Below are positions 26,918 to 35,284 of a stretch of DNA of 64,000 nt, one piece after another (positions within the stretch are counted from its first letter, which is position 1; every line of letters begins with the position of its first letter). The stretch spans positions 1 to 64,000 of the forward strand of contig NZ_FNAN01000031.1 of assembly GCF_900101885.1 (NCBI RefSeq), given 5' to 3'. Source of the stretch: Dyadobacter soli (GTDB lineage Bacteria > Bacteroidota > Bacteroidia > Cytophagales > Spirosomataceae). The position numbers were made by a program, and so were the translations under genes. The notes under the pieces were generated by a model, which searched no databases, had not been told where the DNA came from, and was given only the letters and a program-made list of their open reading frames with translations.

Positions 26918-27283
26918 CTAGCAGCCGCTGTCGTTGAGCTGTTTCAAATGAATTTTGTATAAAACATCAGGAACAATGTCCGCAGGCAGTGGCGATGGAA
27001 TGTTTCTTGATCTGGTCCAGACATTGGCATACACAAATACATTCTCGATCAGCAGCTTCACCATCGCGTCGCCTTCCCGGTAGACTTTTTCCGCAAGGCC
27101 GAAACAGCATCTCGCCGCGCGGAAGTGCCTGTGTTCCATCGTGTTTTTCGTGCAAGCCGACAGGTAATGGATTGATGAATGGATAGAATTGAAAGTATGC
27201 GCTGATACCGCCGCGCAATCCGCTCCGGCCAAGACAGGAAGTTCATTTCTAAGCAGGTTGATGATTTGTAACTGGGTAAACAT
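26918..27283 (-). CDS. Small kdp-linked protein of unknown function
   Basis: 121 residues. It looks mostly helical: MFTQLQIINLLRNELPVLAG, then a middle part rich in His and Cys (MEHRHFRAARCCFGLAEKVY) and KLLIENVFVYANVWTRS. I recall similar short proteins between the porin and kdpD in other Bacteroidota kdp loci, but cannot name a function. It is on the same strand as the kdp genes, 50 bases after the porin gene, and the first 150 bases after it are the repeat patchwork. A cytosolic helper of K+ sensing is only a guess. Confidence 0.6.
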   Translation of the reverse strand: MFTQLQIINLLRNELPVLAGADCAAVSAHTFNSIHSSIHYLSACTKNTMEHRHFRAARCCFGLAEKVYREGDAMVKLLIENVFVYANVWTRSRNIPSPLPADIVPDVLYKIHLKQLNDSGC

Positions 27284-27333
27284 GGCTGTACAGGGTTAAA
27301 ACCGGCAGGATTGGCTACCTGCCCGGCTTGTGT

Positions 27334-28446
27334 CTAGTTCAAAGCGAAGGTCAGGGCGGTAGTCAAATAGGTTTTGTTTTTGGACAAATCGGCGCCCTTG
27401 TCATTGAAAATTGCATCACGGCTGCTAAGGTTACGCGCCTCGATCCGCCACATTACCTGCGGGGTGATCTGATAGTCGAAGTTCAGCGACGTTCCGAAAG
27501 TCTGAAAACCGTTATCCGTACCTGTGGCGATGATTACGCCATTTTTATCGTGATAATACTCCCCTCTCGCTGCGATATTGATTTTCGGGGAAGGCGAAAA
27601 GCGCAGGATCGTGACCGGCACATACACCGTGTTGTAAGCGCTGCTACCCTTCGCTTTCTGCTCACTGCCAATGTCGAAGCCGGCCGTGAGACCCCATTTA
27701 TCCGAGAATTGGAATACCCCGTAAATGTTGTGGTAGTACCGCATTTGCCGTGTGCTGTCCGGCTTGTCGCTGCCGATGAATGTGCTGTAATTCAATGTTA
27801 CCGCGGCGTTTGGCTTGTAAGTAACCTGCGTCCCGAATGCGGGCGTCGTGTTACCATCTACCCGCTGAATACGCTGCCAGCCATTGAGGTAGGTCGCCGC
27901 GAGGTACCATTTTGCGTTTTCAGTGGTGTATCCCAGTTTTAAACCGGTTTCAAAATAGGGCGTATTTTCTGCCACCAGGCTGCGCGTCAATGCCCAGTTA
28001 TCCTTCCCGATCGCGCTCTCGAAACCGATATGGGAAGGCATAATGCCCGCATCGAGCCAGAGGTTATGGTTTTTGGAAATCTTTATCCCGGCATTTGCTT
28101 CGAACACGTTTTTCAGTACGCCGGGCTCGGCGGCGTAGTTTGCATTCATATAAGTACCGGCTGCCAATGCAAGGTTCGCACGCACGCGGTCGCCTGAGTA
28201 GCTGCCTTTGAGGAATGCCAGGTTCAGGTTCACCTCACCGGTCCGGTTGTGGTTGTAAATGAAACCGGGCATCGTGTGGTTGTCACTTTTGTGGAATTCC
28301 TGCAAATAGTACGACTCCACGTAAGCGCTTACCGCGAAAGGCGACGTATTACCGTCAGCCGGCGCGACAGCAGTTTGCGTTGAATCCTGGGCATTGGAGT
28401 GAGAAACGGAGGCAATGGCAAGCGCACTTAAAATCAAAGTTTTCAT
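27334..28446 (-). CDS. Outer-membrane beta-barrel porin (BBP2/OmpL-like) of the kdp locus
   Basis: 370 residues from MKTLILSALAIASVSHSNAQ, a signal peptide with signal peptidase I site after NAQ; an upstream in-frame ATG at 28470 is less likely. The mature protein is an alternation of amphipathic strands with aromatic girdles (FAVSAYVESYYLQEFH, VNLNLAFLKGSYSG, KWYLAATYLNGWQ) and ends with the outer-membrane terminal strand TYLTTALTFALN. Such porins are common in Bacteroidota kdp loci and would let K+ reach the Kdp pump. It follows kdpC after about 90 bases that contain a hairpin. Confidence 0.82.
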   Translation of the reverse strand: MKTLILSALAIASVSHSNAQDSTQTAVAPADGNTSPFAVSAYVESYYLQEFHKSDNHTMPGFIYNHNRTGEVNLNLAFLKGSYSGDRVRANLALAAGTYMNANYAAEPGVLKNVFEANAGIKISKNHNLWLDAGIMPSHIGFESAIGKDNWALTRSLVAENTPYFETGLKLGYTTENAKWYLAATYLNGWQRIQRVDGNTTPAFGTQVTYKPNAAVTLNYSTFIGSDKPDSTRQMRYYHNIYGVFQFSDKWGLTAGFDIGSEQKAKGSSAYNTVYVPVTILRFSPSPKINIAARGEYYHDKNGVIIATGTDNGFQTFGTSLNFDYQITPQVMWRIEARNLSSRDAIFNDKGADLSKNKTYLTTALTFALN

Positions 28447-28492
28447 AAAAAAGGTAATCTGTTCAATCATAGCCGCGCGGTAAGAAGAAACC

Positions 28493-28524
28493 CCGCCCGT
28501 TGCGACGGCACTGGAAACGGGCGG
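28493..28524 (-). terminator. Intercistronic hairpin between kdpC and the porin gene
   Basis: CCGCCCGTT (28493-28501) and AACGGGCGG (28516-28524) form a perfect 9-bp stem with a 14-base loop; on the minus strand it is followed by GGTTTCTTCTT. It could be a partial terminator or a processing/stability element setting the porin level. Confidence 0.45.
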
Positions 28525-28535
28525 CGCTTTTGAGG

Positions 28536-29096
28536 TTATTTCAATTGATCGAGCGCCAGGTTCAGTTTCAGCACATTGATCTTCGCCGGACCGAACAACC
28601 CTAGCAATGGCTTGCTAATATGCTCTTTCACAATCTGCTGCAATTTTTGAACAGGCACATTACGAACCTTCGCGATACGATCGACCTGCACTAATGCTGC
28701 TTTTTCGGAAATATCGGGATCGAGGCCGCTGCCGCTCGCTGTCACGAGCTCTACGGGAATGTCGGCCTTTTGTACACCCAGGTTATGCACCAGAAAAGTA
28801 TCGATCCGCGCTTGCACCACGCCCAGGTACTCCTCGTTGGAAGGTCCTTTGTTGCTACCACCGCTACCCGCCGCATTGTAACCCACCGCCGACGGCCGCG
28901 AGTTGAAGTACTTGTCATCCGTAAACGACTGCCCGATATTGGCATAATACCGTTTACCATTTTGCTCGATAACCTCGCCTTTGCCATGGTTAGGAAAGAG
29001 CTGAGCCGCGCCCAGAACCGCCAGCGTATACACGCCCGAGAAGAATATCAGCGTCACGATCGTCAACCGGATCGCTGGGAGAATGTGTTGTTTCAT
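28536..29096 (-). CDS. kdpC: K+-transporting ATPase KdpC subunit
   Basis: 186 residues. One N-terminal membrane helix (LTIVTLIFFSGVYTLAVLG), then FPNHGKGEVIEQNGKRY, FNSRPSAVGYNAAGSGGSN and VELVTASGSGLDPDIS, all KdpC signatures. The Ser/Gln-rich loop is thought to bridge KdpA and KdpB. Although kdpF, kdpA and kdpB are packed within 20 bases of each other, kdpC is 573 bases from kdpB because a toxin-antitoxin pair lies in between on the opposite strand. Confidence 0.95.
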   Translation of the reverse strand: MKQHILPAIRLTIVTLIFFSGVYTLAVLGAAQLFPNHGKGEVIEQNGKRYYANIGQSFTDDKYFNSRPSAVGYNAAGSGGSNKGPSNEEYLGVVQARIDTFLVHNLGVQKADIPVELVTASGSGLDPDISEKAALVQVDRIAKVRNVPVQKLQQIVKEHISKPLLGLFGPAKINVLKLNLALDQLK

Positions 29097-29134
29097 GGTA
29101 TTTATATTTTTATTTTTGAGAAAAAAGAAATGGT

Positions 29135-29401
29135 ATGGATGCTGTCCTAAGAATTCAATCTTCGGAATTCACAGATGAATTGATCGAGAAAATCAAGGCG
29201 CTGATTCGTGGGAAAGAAAACTCTGAAATCACGATTAGCATTAATGACCATTCATCCAAAGGCATCCTTCGCGAGGAAACCCGTGAAGAATATTTTGCCC
29301 GGTTAGAGAAAGCCATGGACGATCTCGAAAAAGGCAACGTGGTGACTTTTAGCGGAGATTCTTTTGAACTTTTCAGCAAACACCTGACGAAAGAGGAATG
29401 A
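29135..29401 (+). CDS. Antitoxin of a YoeB-type toxin-antitoxin pair
   Basis: 88 residues starting MDAVLRIQSSEFTDELIEKI, followed by SEITISINDHSSKGIL and a charged C-terminal half (ETREEYFARLEKAMDDLEKG). It is not obviously of the YefM/Phd fold; I assign it as antitoxin because it precedes a clear YoeB toxin with a four-base overlap. The start lies only 38 bases from the kdpC start codon on the other strand, so the two promoters are back to back. Confidence 0.75.
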   Translation: MDAVLRIQSSEFTDELIEKIKALIRGKENSEITISINDHSSKGILREETREEYFARLEKAMDDLEKGNVVTFSGDSFELFSKHLTKEE

Positions 29402-29664
29402 AAAATACGGTGTTCGATCCCACTGCGTTCGAAGACCTTGCCCGATGGGCCAAAATTGAACCCAAATTGGTAAGAAAGGTTTTCGAACTTATTGCCGATA
29501 TTCACAAGCATCCATTCGACGGGCTCGGAAAACCCGAAGGATTGAAACACCAGTTCAAAGGATATTGGAGCCGCAGGATAACTGATGAACACCGTTTGAT
29601 ATACAAAGTCCTTGCTTCCGGCGAAATTTTCGTGCTGAGCGTTCATGGCCACTACGAACAATAA
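29398..29664 (+). CDS. YoeB/Txe-family mRNA interferase toxin (intact)
   Basis: 88 residues with the family hallmarks HKHPFDGLGKPEGLKHQFKG, YWSRRITDEHRLIYKV and a C-terminus VHGHYEQ that keeps the catalytic His-Tyr. YoeB cleaves mRNA in the ribosomal A site. Unlike the toxin at 267-539 it appears functional. The gene ends 5 bases before the kdpB stop codon on the opposite strand, so transcription of the cassette is antisense to any kdpB-kdpC read-through message. Confidence 0.88.
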   Translation: MKNTVFDPTAFEDLARWAKIEPKLVRKVFELIADIHKHPFDGLGKPEGLKHQFKGYWSRRITDEHRLIYKVLASGEIFVLSVHGHYEQ

Positions 29665-29669
29665 GCTAC

Positions 29670-31709
29670 TCAAAACCAAACGCTAACCAGCAAATCAATC
29701 GCCTTGATCCCTACAAAAGGCACCAGTACCCCACCCAATCCGTAAATCAGCAAGTTCCGTCTCAACAATGCGCTGGCGCCGATAGGCTTGTATGCGACGC
29801 CTTTCAATGCCAGCGGAATAAGCAGCGGGATGATGACGGCGTTGAAGATGATCGCCGAAAGAATTGCGCTTTCCGGCGTGTGGAGGCGCATGATGTTGAG
29901 GCCTTGCAGGGCCGGGATGGATGCGATGAACAACGCAGGCACGATGGCGAAGTATTTGGCGACGTCGTTGGCGATACTGAATGTCGTGAGCGTGCCGCGG
30001 GTCATAAGCAATTGCTTGCCGATTTCGACGATTTCGATCAGTTTGGTCGGGTCGTTGTCCAGGTCTACCATGTTACCGGCTTCCTTGGCGGCTTGTGTAC
30101 CGGAGTTCATGGCCACGCCCACGTCTGCCTGTGCGAGGGCCGGTGCATCGTTGGTACCGTCGCCCATCATGGCTACTAGTTTGCCTTTTTGCTGCTCGGC
30201 TTTGATATAATTCATTTTATCTTCCGGCTTGGCTTCGGCGATGTAGTCGTCCACACCCGCCTTTTCGGCGATAAACTTGGCTGTCAGCGGGTTGTCGCCG
30301 GTTACCATCACGGTTTTGACACCCATTTTCCGCAGCCTTTCGAAACGTTCCTGAATGCCGGGTTTGATAATATCCTGCAACTCGATCACACCGATCACCA
30401 CCTCATTTTCAGCTACTACCAGCGGTGTTCCGCCATTGCTGGAAATGTCCCTCACCTTCTCCGCGATGTCCATCGGGAATGCGTTGCCCGCTTTTTCGCT
30501 CAGCTTGCGGATCGCGTCGGACGCGCCCTTGCGGATGCGGGTATCGAGGAAGTTTACACCTGAGCTTCTCGTTTCGGCGGTGAACTCGATAAAGGTCGGG
30601 TTTTCGACGCGGAGCTGGTCGGAGTGCAGGTCGGCGAGCTCGATAATAGACTTACCCTCAGGCGTTTCGTCGGCGATGGAGCTCAATGCGGCTGCTTTGA
30701 TGAAATAGCTTTTATCGACGCCCCTGGTTGGCCAGAAATTGGTCGCCTTGCGGTTACCGATCGTGATGGTACCAGTTTTATCGAGCAGCAATGTGTCGAT
30801 ATCCCCCGCCGTTTCCACGGCCTTACCACTTTTGGTAATCACATTCGCACGCAATGCGCGGTCCATACCGGCGATACCGATGGCTGAAAGCAGCCCGCCA
30901 ATGGTAGTCGGGATGAGGCAGACGAACAGGGAAATGAATGCGGCAATGGTAATGGGCGTGTTCGCAAAATCACCAAATGGCTTCAACGTGATACACACGA
31001 TGATGAAGACGAGCGTAAAACCGGCCAGCAGGATCGTCAATGCGATTTCGTTAGGCGTTTTCTGGCGGCTGGCACCTTCCACGAGTGCGATCATTTTATC
31101 GAGAAAACTTTCGCCCGGTTCGGTGGTGACTTTCACCTTAATCCGATCGGAAAGGACTTTGGTACCGCCTGTGACGCTGCTTTTATCGCCACCCGCCTCG
31201 CGGATCACGGGAGCGGATTCGCCGGTAATGGCACTTTCATCGATGGTAGCAAGTCCTTCGATGATCTCGCCATCGGTAGGGATTATGTCGCCGGTTTCGC
31301 AGAGGAAGATATGGCCTTTTCGCAGCTGCGACGACGGCACGATTTTCACTTCATTCACATACATTTCGCCCACGGCCTGGATCCACTTCGCAGGCGTTTC
31401 TTCGCGGGTTTTACGCAAGCTGTTGGCCTGCGCTTTGCCGCGCGCCTCGGCAATGGCTTCGGCGAAGTTGGCAAACAAGAGCGTAAGCAAAAGAATCAGG
31501 AAAATCACCAGGTTGTAAACCATACTGCCCTGCGATTTTTCCCCTGCTATTACCCAGATATTCACGATCAGCATCACAAACGTACCGATCCAGACGGTGA
31601 ACATCACAGGGTTACGGAACATGATCCGGGGATTGAGCTTCACAAAGGATTGTGCCAGCGCCTCCCGTACGAGGTCTCCCTGAAAGAGGGATGTATTTTG
31701 AGCTTTCAT
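29670..31709 (-). CDS. kdpB: K+-transporting P-type ATPase KdpB subunit
   Basis: 679 residues, normal length. P-type ATPase motifs are complete: phosphorylation loop [13 protein letters not shown], actuator motif [17 protein letters not shown], nucleotide-domain and hinge motifs [20 protein letters not shown] and [18 protein letters not shown], and seven predicted membrane helices. The Ser of the TGES loop that is phosphorylated in E. coli KdpB at high K+ is conserved (TGES). It drives K+ import with KdpA at the inner membrane. It starts 17 bases after the kdpA stop; on its other side the YoeB cassette interrupts the operon. Confidence 0.97.
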   Translation of the reverse strand: MKAQNTSLFQGDLVREALAQSFVKLNPRIMFRNPVMFTVWIGTFVMLIVNIWVIAGEKSQGSMVYNLVIFLILLLTLLFANFAEAIAEARGKAQANSLRKTREETPAKWIQAVGEMYVNEVKIVPSSQLRKGHIFLCETGDIIPTDGEIIEGLATIDESAITGESAPVIREAGGDKSSVTGGTKVLSDRIKVKVTTEPGESFLDKMIALVEGASRQKTPNEIALTILLAGFTLVFIIVCITLKPFGDFANTPITIAAFISLFVCLIPTTIGGLLSAIGIAGMDRALRANVITKSGKAVETAGDIDTLLLDKTGTITIGNRKATNFWPTRGVDKSYFIKAAALSSIADETPEGKSIIELADLHSDQLRVENPTFIEFTAETRSSGVNFLDTRIRKGASDAIRKLSEKAGNAFPMDIAEKVRDISSNGGTPLVVAENEVVIGVIELQDIIKPGIQERFERLRKMGVKTVMVTGDNPLTAKFIAEKAGVDDYIAEAKPEDKMNYIKAEQQKGKLVAMMGDGTNDAPALAQADVGVAMNSGTQAAKEAGNMVDLDNDPTKLIEIVEIGKQLLMTRGTLTTFSIANDVAKYFAIVPALFIASIPALQGLNIMRLHTPESAILSAIIFNAVIIPLLIPLALKGVAYKPIGASALLRRNLLIYGLGGVLVPFVGIKAIDLLVSVWF

Positions 31710-31726
31710 TTCTGATAATCAGTTAA

Positions 31727-33415
31727 TTATTGCATTGAAAAGTATTCGGCAATCGGCCCGAGGGTCAATGCGGGGAAGAAGGATAATGCGGTGATGATCA
31801 CGATCACTGCGAACACCATGATACCGAATGTACCGGTGTCGGTTTGGAGGGTTCCGGCGCTTTCCGGAACGTGCTTTTTGGATGCAAGAATGCCTGCAAT
31901 GGCCACCGGACCGATGATCGGGATAAACCGTGAAAGGATGAGCACGATACCGCAGCTGATGTTCCACCACGGCGTATTGTCGCCGAGCCCCTCGAAACCG
32001 CTACCATTATTGGCTGCCGAGGAGGTGTATTCGTACAGCATTTCGCTGAAACCGTGGAAACCAGGGTTGTTCAATGTGCCTGCGGTAAGTTCGGGCATCG
32101 ATACGCCCAATGCGGTGGCGGCCAGAATCAGCAGCGGGTGCAGCAAAGCGACGATCATGGCGATTTTCATCTCCCGCGCTTCGATTTTTTTACCCATAAA
32201 TTCCGGCGTACGACCCACCATTAACCCGCTGATAAACACGGCGAGAATGATGAAAATGTAAAAGTTGAGAATCCCCGCGCCCGCACCGCCATAGAATGCG
32301 TTGGTCATCATGGAAAGCATTTGGGTCAGTCCGGAGACGGGCATGAAGCTGTCGTGCATGGAGTTGATCGAGCCGGTGGAGATAACGGTGGTGGCTATAC
32401 TCCAAAAGGCAGAAGCCGTCGTACCGAACCTCGTCTCCTTGCCTTCCATTGCGCCGGACGACATATCGACACCCATTTGCGCGATTTTCGGGTTGCCGTG
32501 CAGCTCGGTGATAATCGTAGGGACGGTCAGCAGCAAAAAGCCGAGCGTCATCACACCGAAGATCATCCACGACAGCCTTCTTCTTTTGACATAATAACCC
32601 AATGCAAAGATCATGGCGATCGGAATGATCATCTGGCCGAACATTTCGGTCATGTTGGTCGCATAGGTGGGGTTTTCCAATGGGTGGGCCGAGTTGGCGC
32701 CGAAGAAACCACCGCCGTTGGTACCCACGTGCTTGATAGGTACGAATGCCGCTACCGGGCCAGTCGAAATCTGCACCGTATCGCCCTGCATGGTGTACAT
32801 CGTGTCCTTACCGTTGAATGTCATCGGTGTACCGTTGGCTAGCAGGATCAGCGCAATCGCAAACGAAACGGGCAGCAGGATGCGGGTGCAGGATTTTACG
32901 AACAGATCGTAAAAGTTGCCCAGCTTATCGGTAGTACGCTCTTTAATGGCGATAATCACGACAGCGGCGGCGGCCATACCGGTACCCGCGGTGACGAATT
33001 GCAGGAACATCAGAAACAGCTGCCCGAGGTAGCTCATCCCGCTTTCGCCGGAGTAATGTTGCAAGTTACAGTTGACGACGAAAGAAATGGTAGTATTAAA
33101 TGCCAGATCAGGCGATTGCGACGGGTTGCCATCGGGGTTAAGCGGGAGCCAGCCCTGGTTCATCAATACGAACATGCCGAGGAAAAACCAGACCATATTG
33201 ATCGTCAGCAATGCAAACAAATGCTGCTTCCAGTTCATTTCGACACTCGGGCGGATGCCGCTCAAACGGTAAAACCCTTTTTCCAAAGGGCCAAAAACAG
33301 GGTCGAGGAGCGTTTTTTCTCCTCCATATCCTTTCGCAATGTACTTGCCGAACGGTACCGCCAATGCGACCGTGGCGACGAACAATGCGACTATGCCAAA
33401 TAATTCAGTGTTCAT
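31727..33415 (-). CDS. kdpA: K+-transporting ATPase KdpA subunit
   Basis: 562 residues with ten predicted membrane helices. Selectivity-filter loops are recognisable: NTTISFVVNCNLQHYSGESG, KHVGTNGGGFFGANSAHPLE and SAANNGSGFEGL. It is the K+-selective channel-like subunit of KdpFABC. The gene starts 13 bases after kdpF and ends 17 bases before kdpB. Confidence 0.97.
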   Translation of the reverse strand: MNTELFGIVALFVATVALAVPFGKYIAKGYGGEKTLLDPVFGPLEKGFYRLSGIRPSVEMNWKQHLFALLTINMVWFFLGMFVLMNQGWLPLNPDGNPSQSPDLAFNTTISFVVNCNLQHYSGESGMSYLGQLFLMFLQFVTAGTGMAAAAVVIIAIKERTTDKLGNFYDLFVKSCTRILLPVSFAIALILLANGTPMTFNGKDTMYTMQGDTVQISTGPVAAFVPIKHVGTNGGGFFGANSAHPLENPTYATNMTEMFGQMIIPIAMIFALGYYVKRRRLSWMIFGVMTLGFLLLTVPTIITELHGNPKIAQMGVDMSSGAMEGKETRFGTTASAFWSIATTVISTGSINSMHDSFMPVSGLTQMLSMMTNAFYGGAGAGILNFYIFIILAVFISGLMVGRTPEFMGKKIEAREMKIAMIVALLHPLLILAATALGVSMPELTAGTLNNPGFHGFSEMLYEYTSSAANNGSGFEGLGDNTPWWNISCGIVLILSRFIPIIGPVAIAGILASKKHVPESAGTLQTDTGTFGIMVFAVIVIITALSFFPALTLGPIAEYFSMQ

Positions 33416-33428
33416 TGGATTGGGTGTT

Positions 33429-33506
33429 TTAGAATTTTTCAGGCTTCACGAGCACATAGCACATGTACATGAAGACCAGGATCGAGACGATGAATAGCGC
33501 AAGCAT
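33429..33506 (-). CDS. kdpF: KdpF small stabilising subunit
   Basis: A 25-residue single-helix peptide starting MLALFIVSILVFMYM and ending VLVKPEKF. The length, hydrophobic helix and C-terminal PEKF are those of KdpF, which stabilises the KdpABC complex. It sits directly before kdpA (13-base gap), the canonical kdpFABC order. Confidence 0.88.
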   Translation of the reverse strand: MLALFIVSILVFMYMCYVLVKPEKF

Positions 33507-33510
33507 GATT

Positions 33511-33594
33511 TCAGATCTTTTCGAAATAGTGAACGGTTTTGTAGAAGAGCGCGAAGCTTAATGCGCCGGCTGCCAGAAGAAGGAATGTTGTCAT
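33511..33594 (-). CDS. 27-residue single-helix microprotein heading the kdp operon
   Basis: ATG at 33594 to TGA at 33511-33513. The peptide starts MTTFLLLAAGALSFALFYKT and ends VHYFEKI: one membrane helix with a short basic/aromatic tail. Four bases separate it from kdpF, and it is the first gene after the candidate sigma-54 promoter. It is not KdpF itself. Support is positional plus a plausible membrane helix; a role in the Kdp complex or its sensor is inferred. Confidence 0.6.
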   Translation of the reverse strand: MTTFLLLAAGALSFALFYKTVHYFEKI

Positions 33595-33630
33595 TGTTTT
33601 CAAATTTTTATTATAAACTCAATCTAGCAT

Positions 33631-33679
33631 ATAGCAACTCTTGTTCCGTCGACTTAAGTCGACGGCAAGGGGTTGCTAT
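33631..33679. repeat. 49-base hairpin with a perfect 20-base palindrome at its tip
   Basis: The core CCGTCGACTT/AAGTCGACGG (33646-33665) is a perfect palindrome. TTG/CAA and ATAGCAAC (33631-33638)/GTTGCTAT (33672-33679) extend the symmetry. Its right edge overlaps the -24 box of the kdp promoter candidate. The GACTTAAGTC centre recurs at 35257-35266, so it may be a REP-type repeat rather than an operator. Confidence 0.7.
33634..33647 (-). promoter_or_regulatory. Sigma-54-type (-24/-12) promoter candidate for the kdp operon
   Basis: On the minus strand CGGAACAAGAGTTGCT has GG at 33647-33646 and GC at 33635-33634 with exactly ten bases between, matching TGGCACG-N4-TTGCW at 9 of 12 positions including the whole -12 TTGCW. 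A start about 12 bases on would leave a leader of about 28 bases before the first gene. The gene for a sigma-54-dependent activator lies next door. Confidence 0.6.
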
Positions 33680-33714
33680 TCAGATAGATGCATTGCTTTT
33701 TGTTTTTTGGACAT

Positions 33715-33746
33715 AAAAAAAGCTTATCATTTTGATAAGCTTTTTT
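33715..33746. terminator. Bidirectional intrinsic terminator after the NtrC-type regulator gene
   Basis: A-tract, AGCTTATCA (33721-33729), TTT loop, TGATAAGCT (33733-33741), then T-tract. It is symmetric, so it works on either strand. It separates the regulator gene from the kdp promoter, indicating independent transcription. Confidence 0.8.
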
Positions 33747-33818
33747 ATCGGAATGGAAGTGTTGGTACGAGGTGTGGATTATGCCCGGTGCAATGCGTGT
33801 GATGCAGCGGGATGCCCT

Positions 33819-35156
33819 TTATAATTTGTACTCTTCGATTTTGCGGTAGAGGGTCGCGATGCCGATTTCCAATAAGCGTGCGGCTTCGGCTTTGTTGCCG
33901 TTCGTGTAGTTGAGGACTTTTTGCAAATGCAGCTTTTCCGAACTGGCCAGGCTGAATGCCGACAAGTTCTTGCCGCCTTCCTGCCTTGGATGCTGCATTT
34001 CGAAGGGCAGGCTTTCGATGTTCAGCGCGGGGCCGTCGGTGAGGATTACACTGCGCTCGATCACGTTTTTGAGCTCGCGGATGTTGCCGTTCCAGGGATT
34101 TTTTTCCAATGCATTGATAAAATCGGGCGATAGCGCGGTAATCTTTTTGTTGGTTTTCAATGCAAACTGTGTCGCGAAACTGCTCGCTAGCGCGCCTATG
34201 TCCGCCGTGCGCTCGCGTAATGCGGGTAGCGTGATCTGGAAAACCGAAAGCCGGTAAAACAGGTCGCTCCGGAATTCTCCGGTGGCTATTTGTTTGGGTA
34301 AATCCCGGTGCGTAGCGGCGATTACGCGCACATTTACTTTGGTAGGGTGCGTTTCCCCTATTTTGATAAATTCCCCCGATTCGAGCACGCGCAGCAGCTT
34401 GGCCTGCAACTCGGGCGCGAGCTCGCCTATTTCGTCGAGGAAAATGGTACCATTGTTCGCTTCTTCGAAAAGGCCCTTTTTATCGCGCACGGCGCCTGTG
34501 AATGCCCCCGCCTTGTGCCCGAACATTTCGCTTTCGAGCAAATCTTTTCCAAATGCGGAGCAATTGATGGCCACAAACGACTTCTTGGCCCTGTTACTCG
34601 CCTGGTGAATGGATTGCGCAAATACCTCCTTACCCGTACCGGTTTCGCCTAGCAGCAGCACGGTCGTGTCCGTAGGCGCCACGCGTCGCGCGAGATCGAT
34701 GCAGGCCAGCAGGTTTTTAGATTTACCAATAATCGCGTCAAACGACCGCTTTTCGCCCAGCTGCTTTTCCAGGCTTACCACCCGGCGGTTCAGCTCGGTC
34801 TTATCGATAGCCTTGTACAAAAGCGGAATGATCTTATTGTTATCATCCCCCTTGGTAATGTAGTCAAACGCGCCGTTTTTGATCGCCTGAACCCCGTCGG
34901 GAATGTTACCGTAGGCGGTCAGCAGGATCACTTCCAGCATTGGATACTTCTCCTTCAATGCCTTCGAAAACTCCACGCCATTGCCGTCAGGCAGCTTCAC
35001 ATCGCAAAGCACCACATCGATTTCCGATTGGTCCAGCTTTTTCCAGGCCGTCTTAATATCACCAGCTTCGACCACTTCAAAGCCTTCCAGTTTGATCACG
35101 CGGGCCATCAGGCCACGCAGCTTTTCCTCGTCGTCGACGATTAGTATCGTTGTCAT
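33819..35156 (-). CDS. NtrC-family sigma-54-dependent response regulator, probable kdp activator
   Basis: 445 residues. Receiver about 1-120 (VDDEEKL; phosphoacceptor Asp in VLCDVKLPDGNG); AAA+ domain about 140-365 with Walker A LLGETGTGKE, the sigma-54 contact loop GAFTGAV, Walker B GTIFLDEIGELAP and the arginine finger region; Fis-type helix-turn-helix at the end (NKAEAARLLEIGIATLYRKI). It replaces the OmpR-type KdpE of Enterobacteria. Its position next to kdp and the -24/-12 motif before the kdp genes point to kdp as target, with the split KdpD/kinase as signal source. Confidence 0.92.
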   Translation of the reverse strand: MTTILIVDDEEKLRGLMARVIKLEGFEVVEAGDIKTAWKKLDQSEIDVVLCDVKLPDGNGVEFSKALKEKYPMLEVILLTAYGNIPDGVQAIKNGAFDYITKGDDNNKIIPLLYKAIDKTELNRRVVSLEKQLGEKRSFDAIIGKSKNLLACIDLARRVAPTDTTVLLLGETGTGKEVFAQSIHQASNRAKKSFVAINCSAFGKDLLESEMFGHKAGAFTGAVRDKKGLFEEANNGTIFLDEIGELAPELQAKLLRVLESGEFIKIGETHPTKVNVRVIAATHRDLPKQIATGEFRSDLFYRLSVFQITLPALRERTADIGALASSFATQFALKTNKKITALSPDFINALEKNPWNGNIRELKNVIERSVILTDGPALNIESLPFEMQHPRQEGGKNLSAFSLASSEKLHLQKVLNYTNGNKAEAARLLEIGIATLYRKIEEYKL

Positions 35157-35169
35157 ATGTTGGTAACGG

Positions 35170-35189
35170 CCCCGGGTTGAAACCCGGGG
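35170..35189. repeat. REP-like palindrome CCCCGGGTT-GA-AACCCGGGG
   Basis: A perfect 9-bp stem with a two-base loop just upstream of the NtrC-type regulator gene. With the palindromes at 33646 and 35252 it brackets that gene. Confidence 0.65.
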
Positions 35190-35251
35190 TTAAAATAAAG
35201 TTTGTGATGCAAAATACCTGCCCAAAGCCACCATACCCGACCATCGATTTG

Positions 35252-35271
35252 CCCCGGACTTAAGTCTGGGG
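35252..35271. repeat. REP-like palindrome CCCCGGACTT/AAGTCTGGGG
   Basis: A 20-base palindrome with one G-T mismatch, sharing the GACTTAAGTC centre with the hairpin at 33646-33665. It lies just after the stop of the single-domain receiver gene and could also act as its 3' hairpin. Confidence 0.65.
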
Positions 35272-35284
35272 ACCATAGAAAAAG

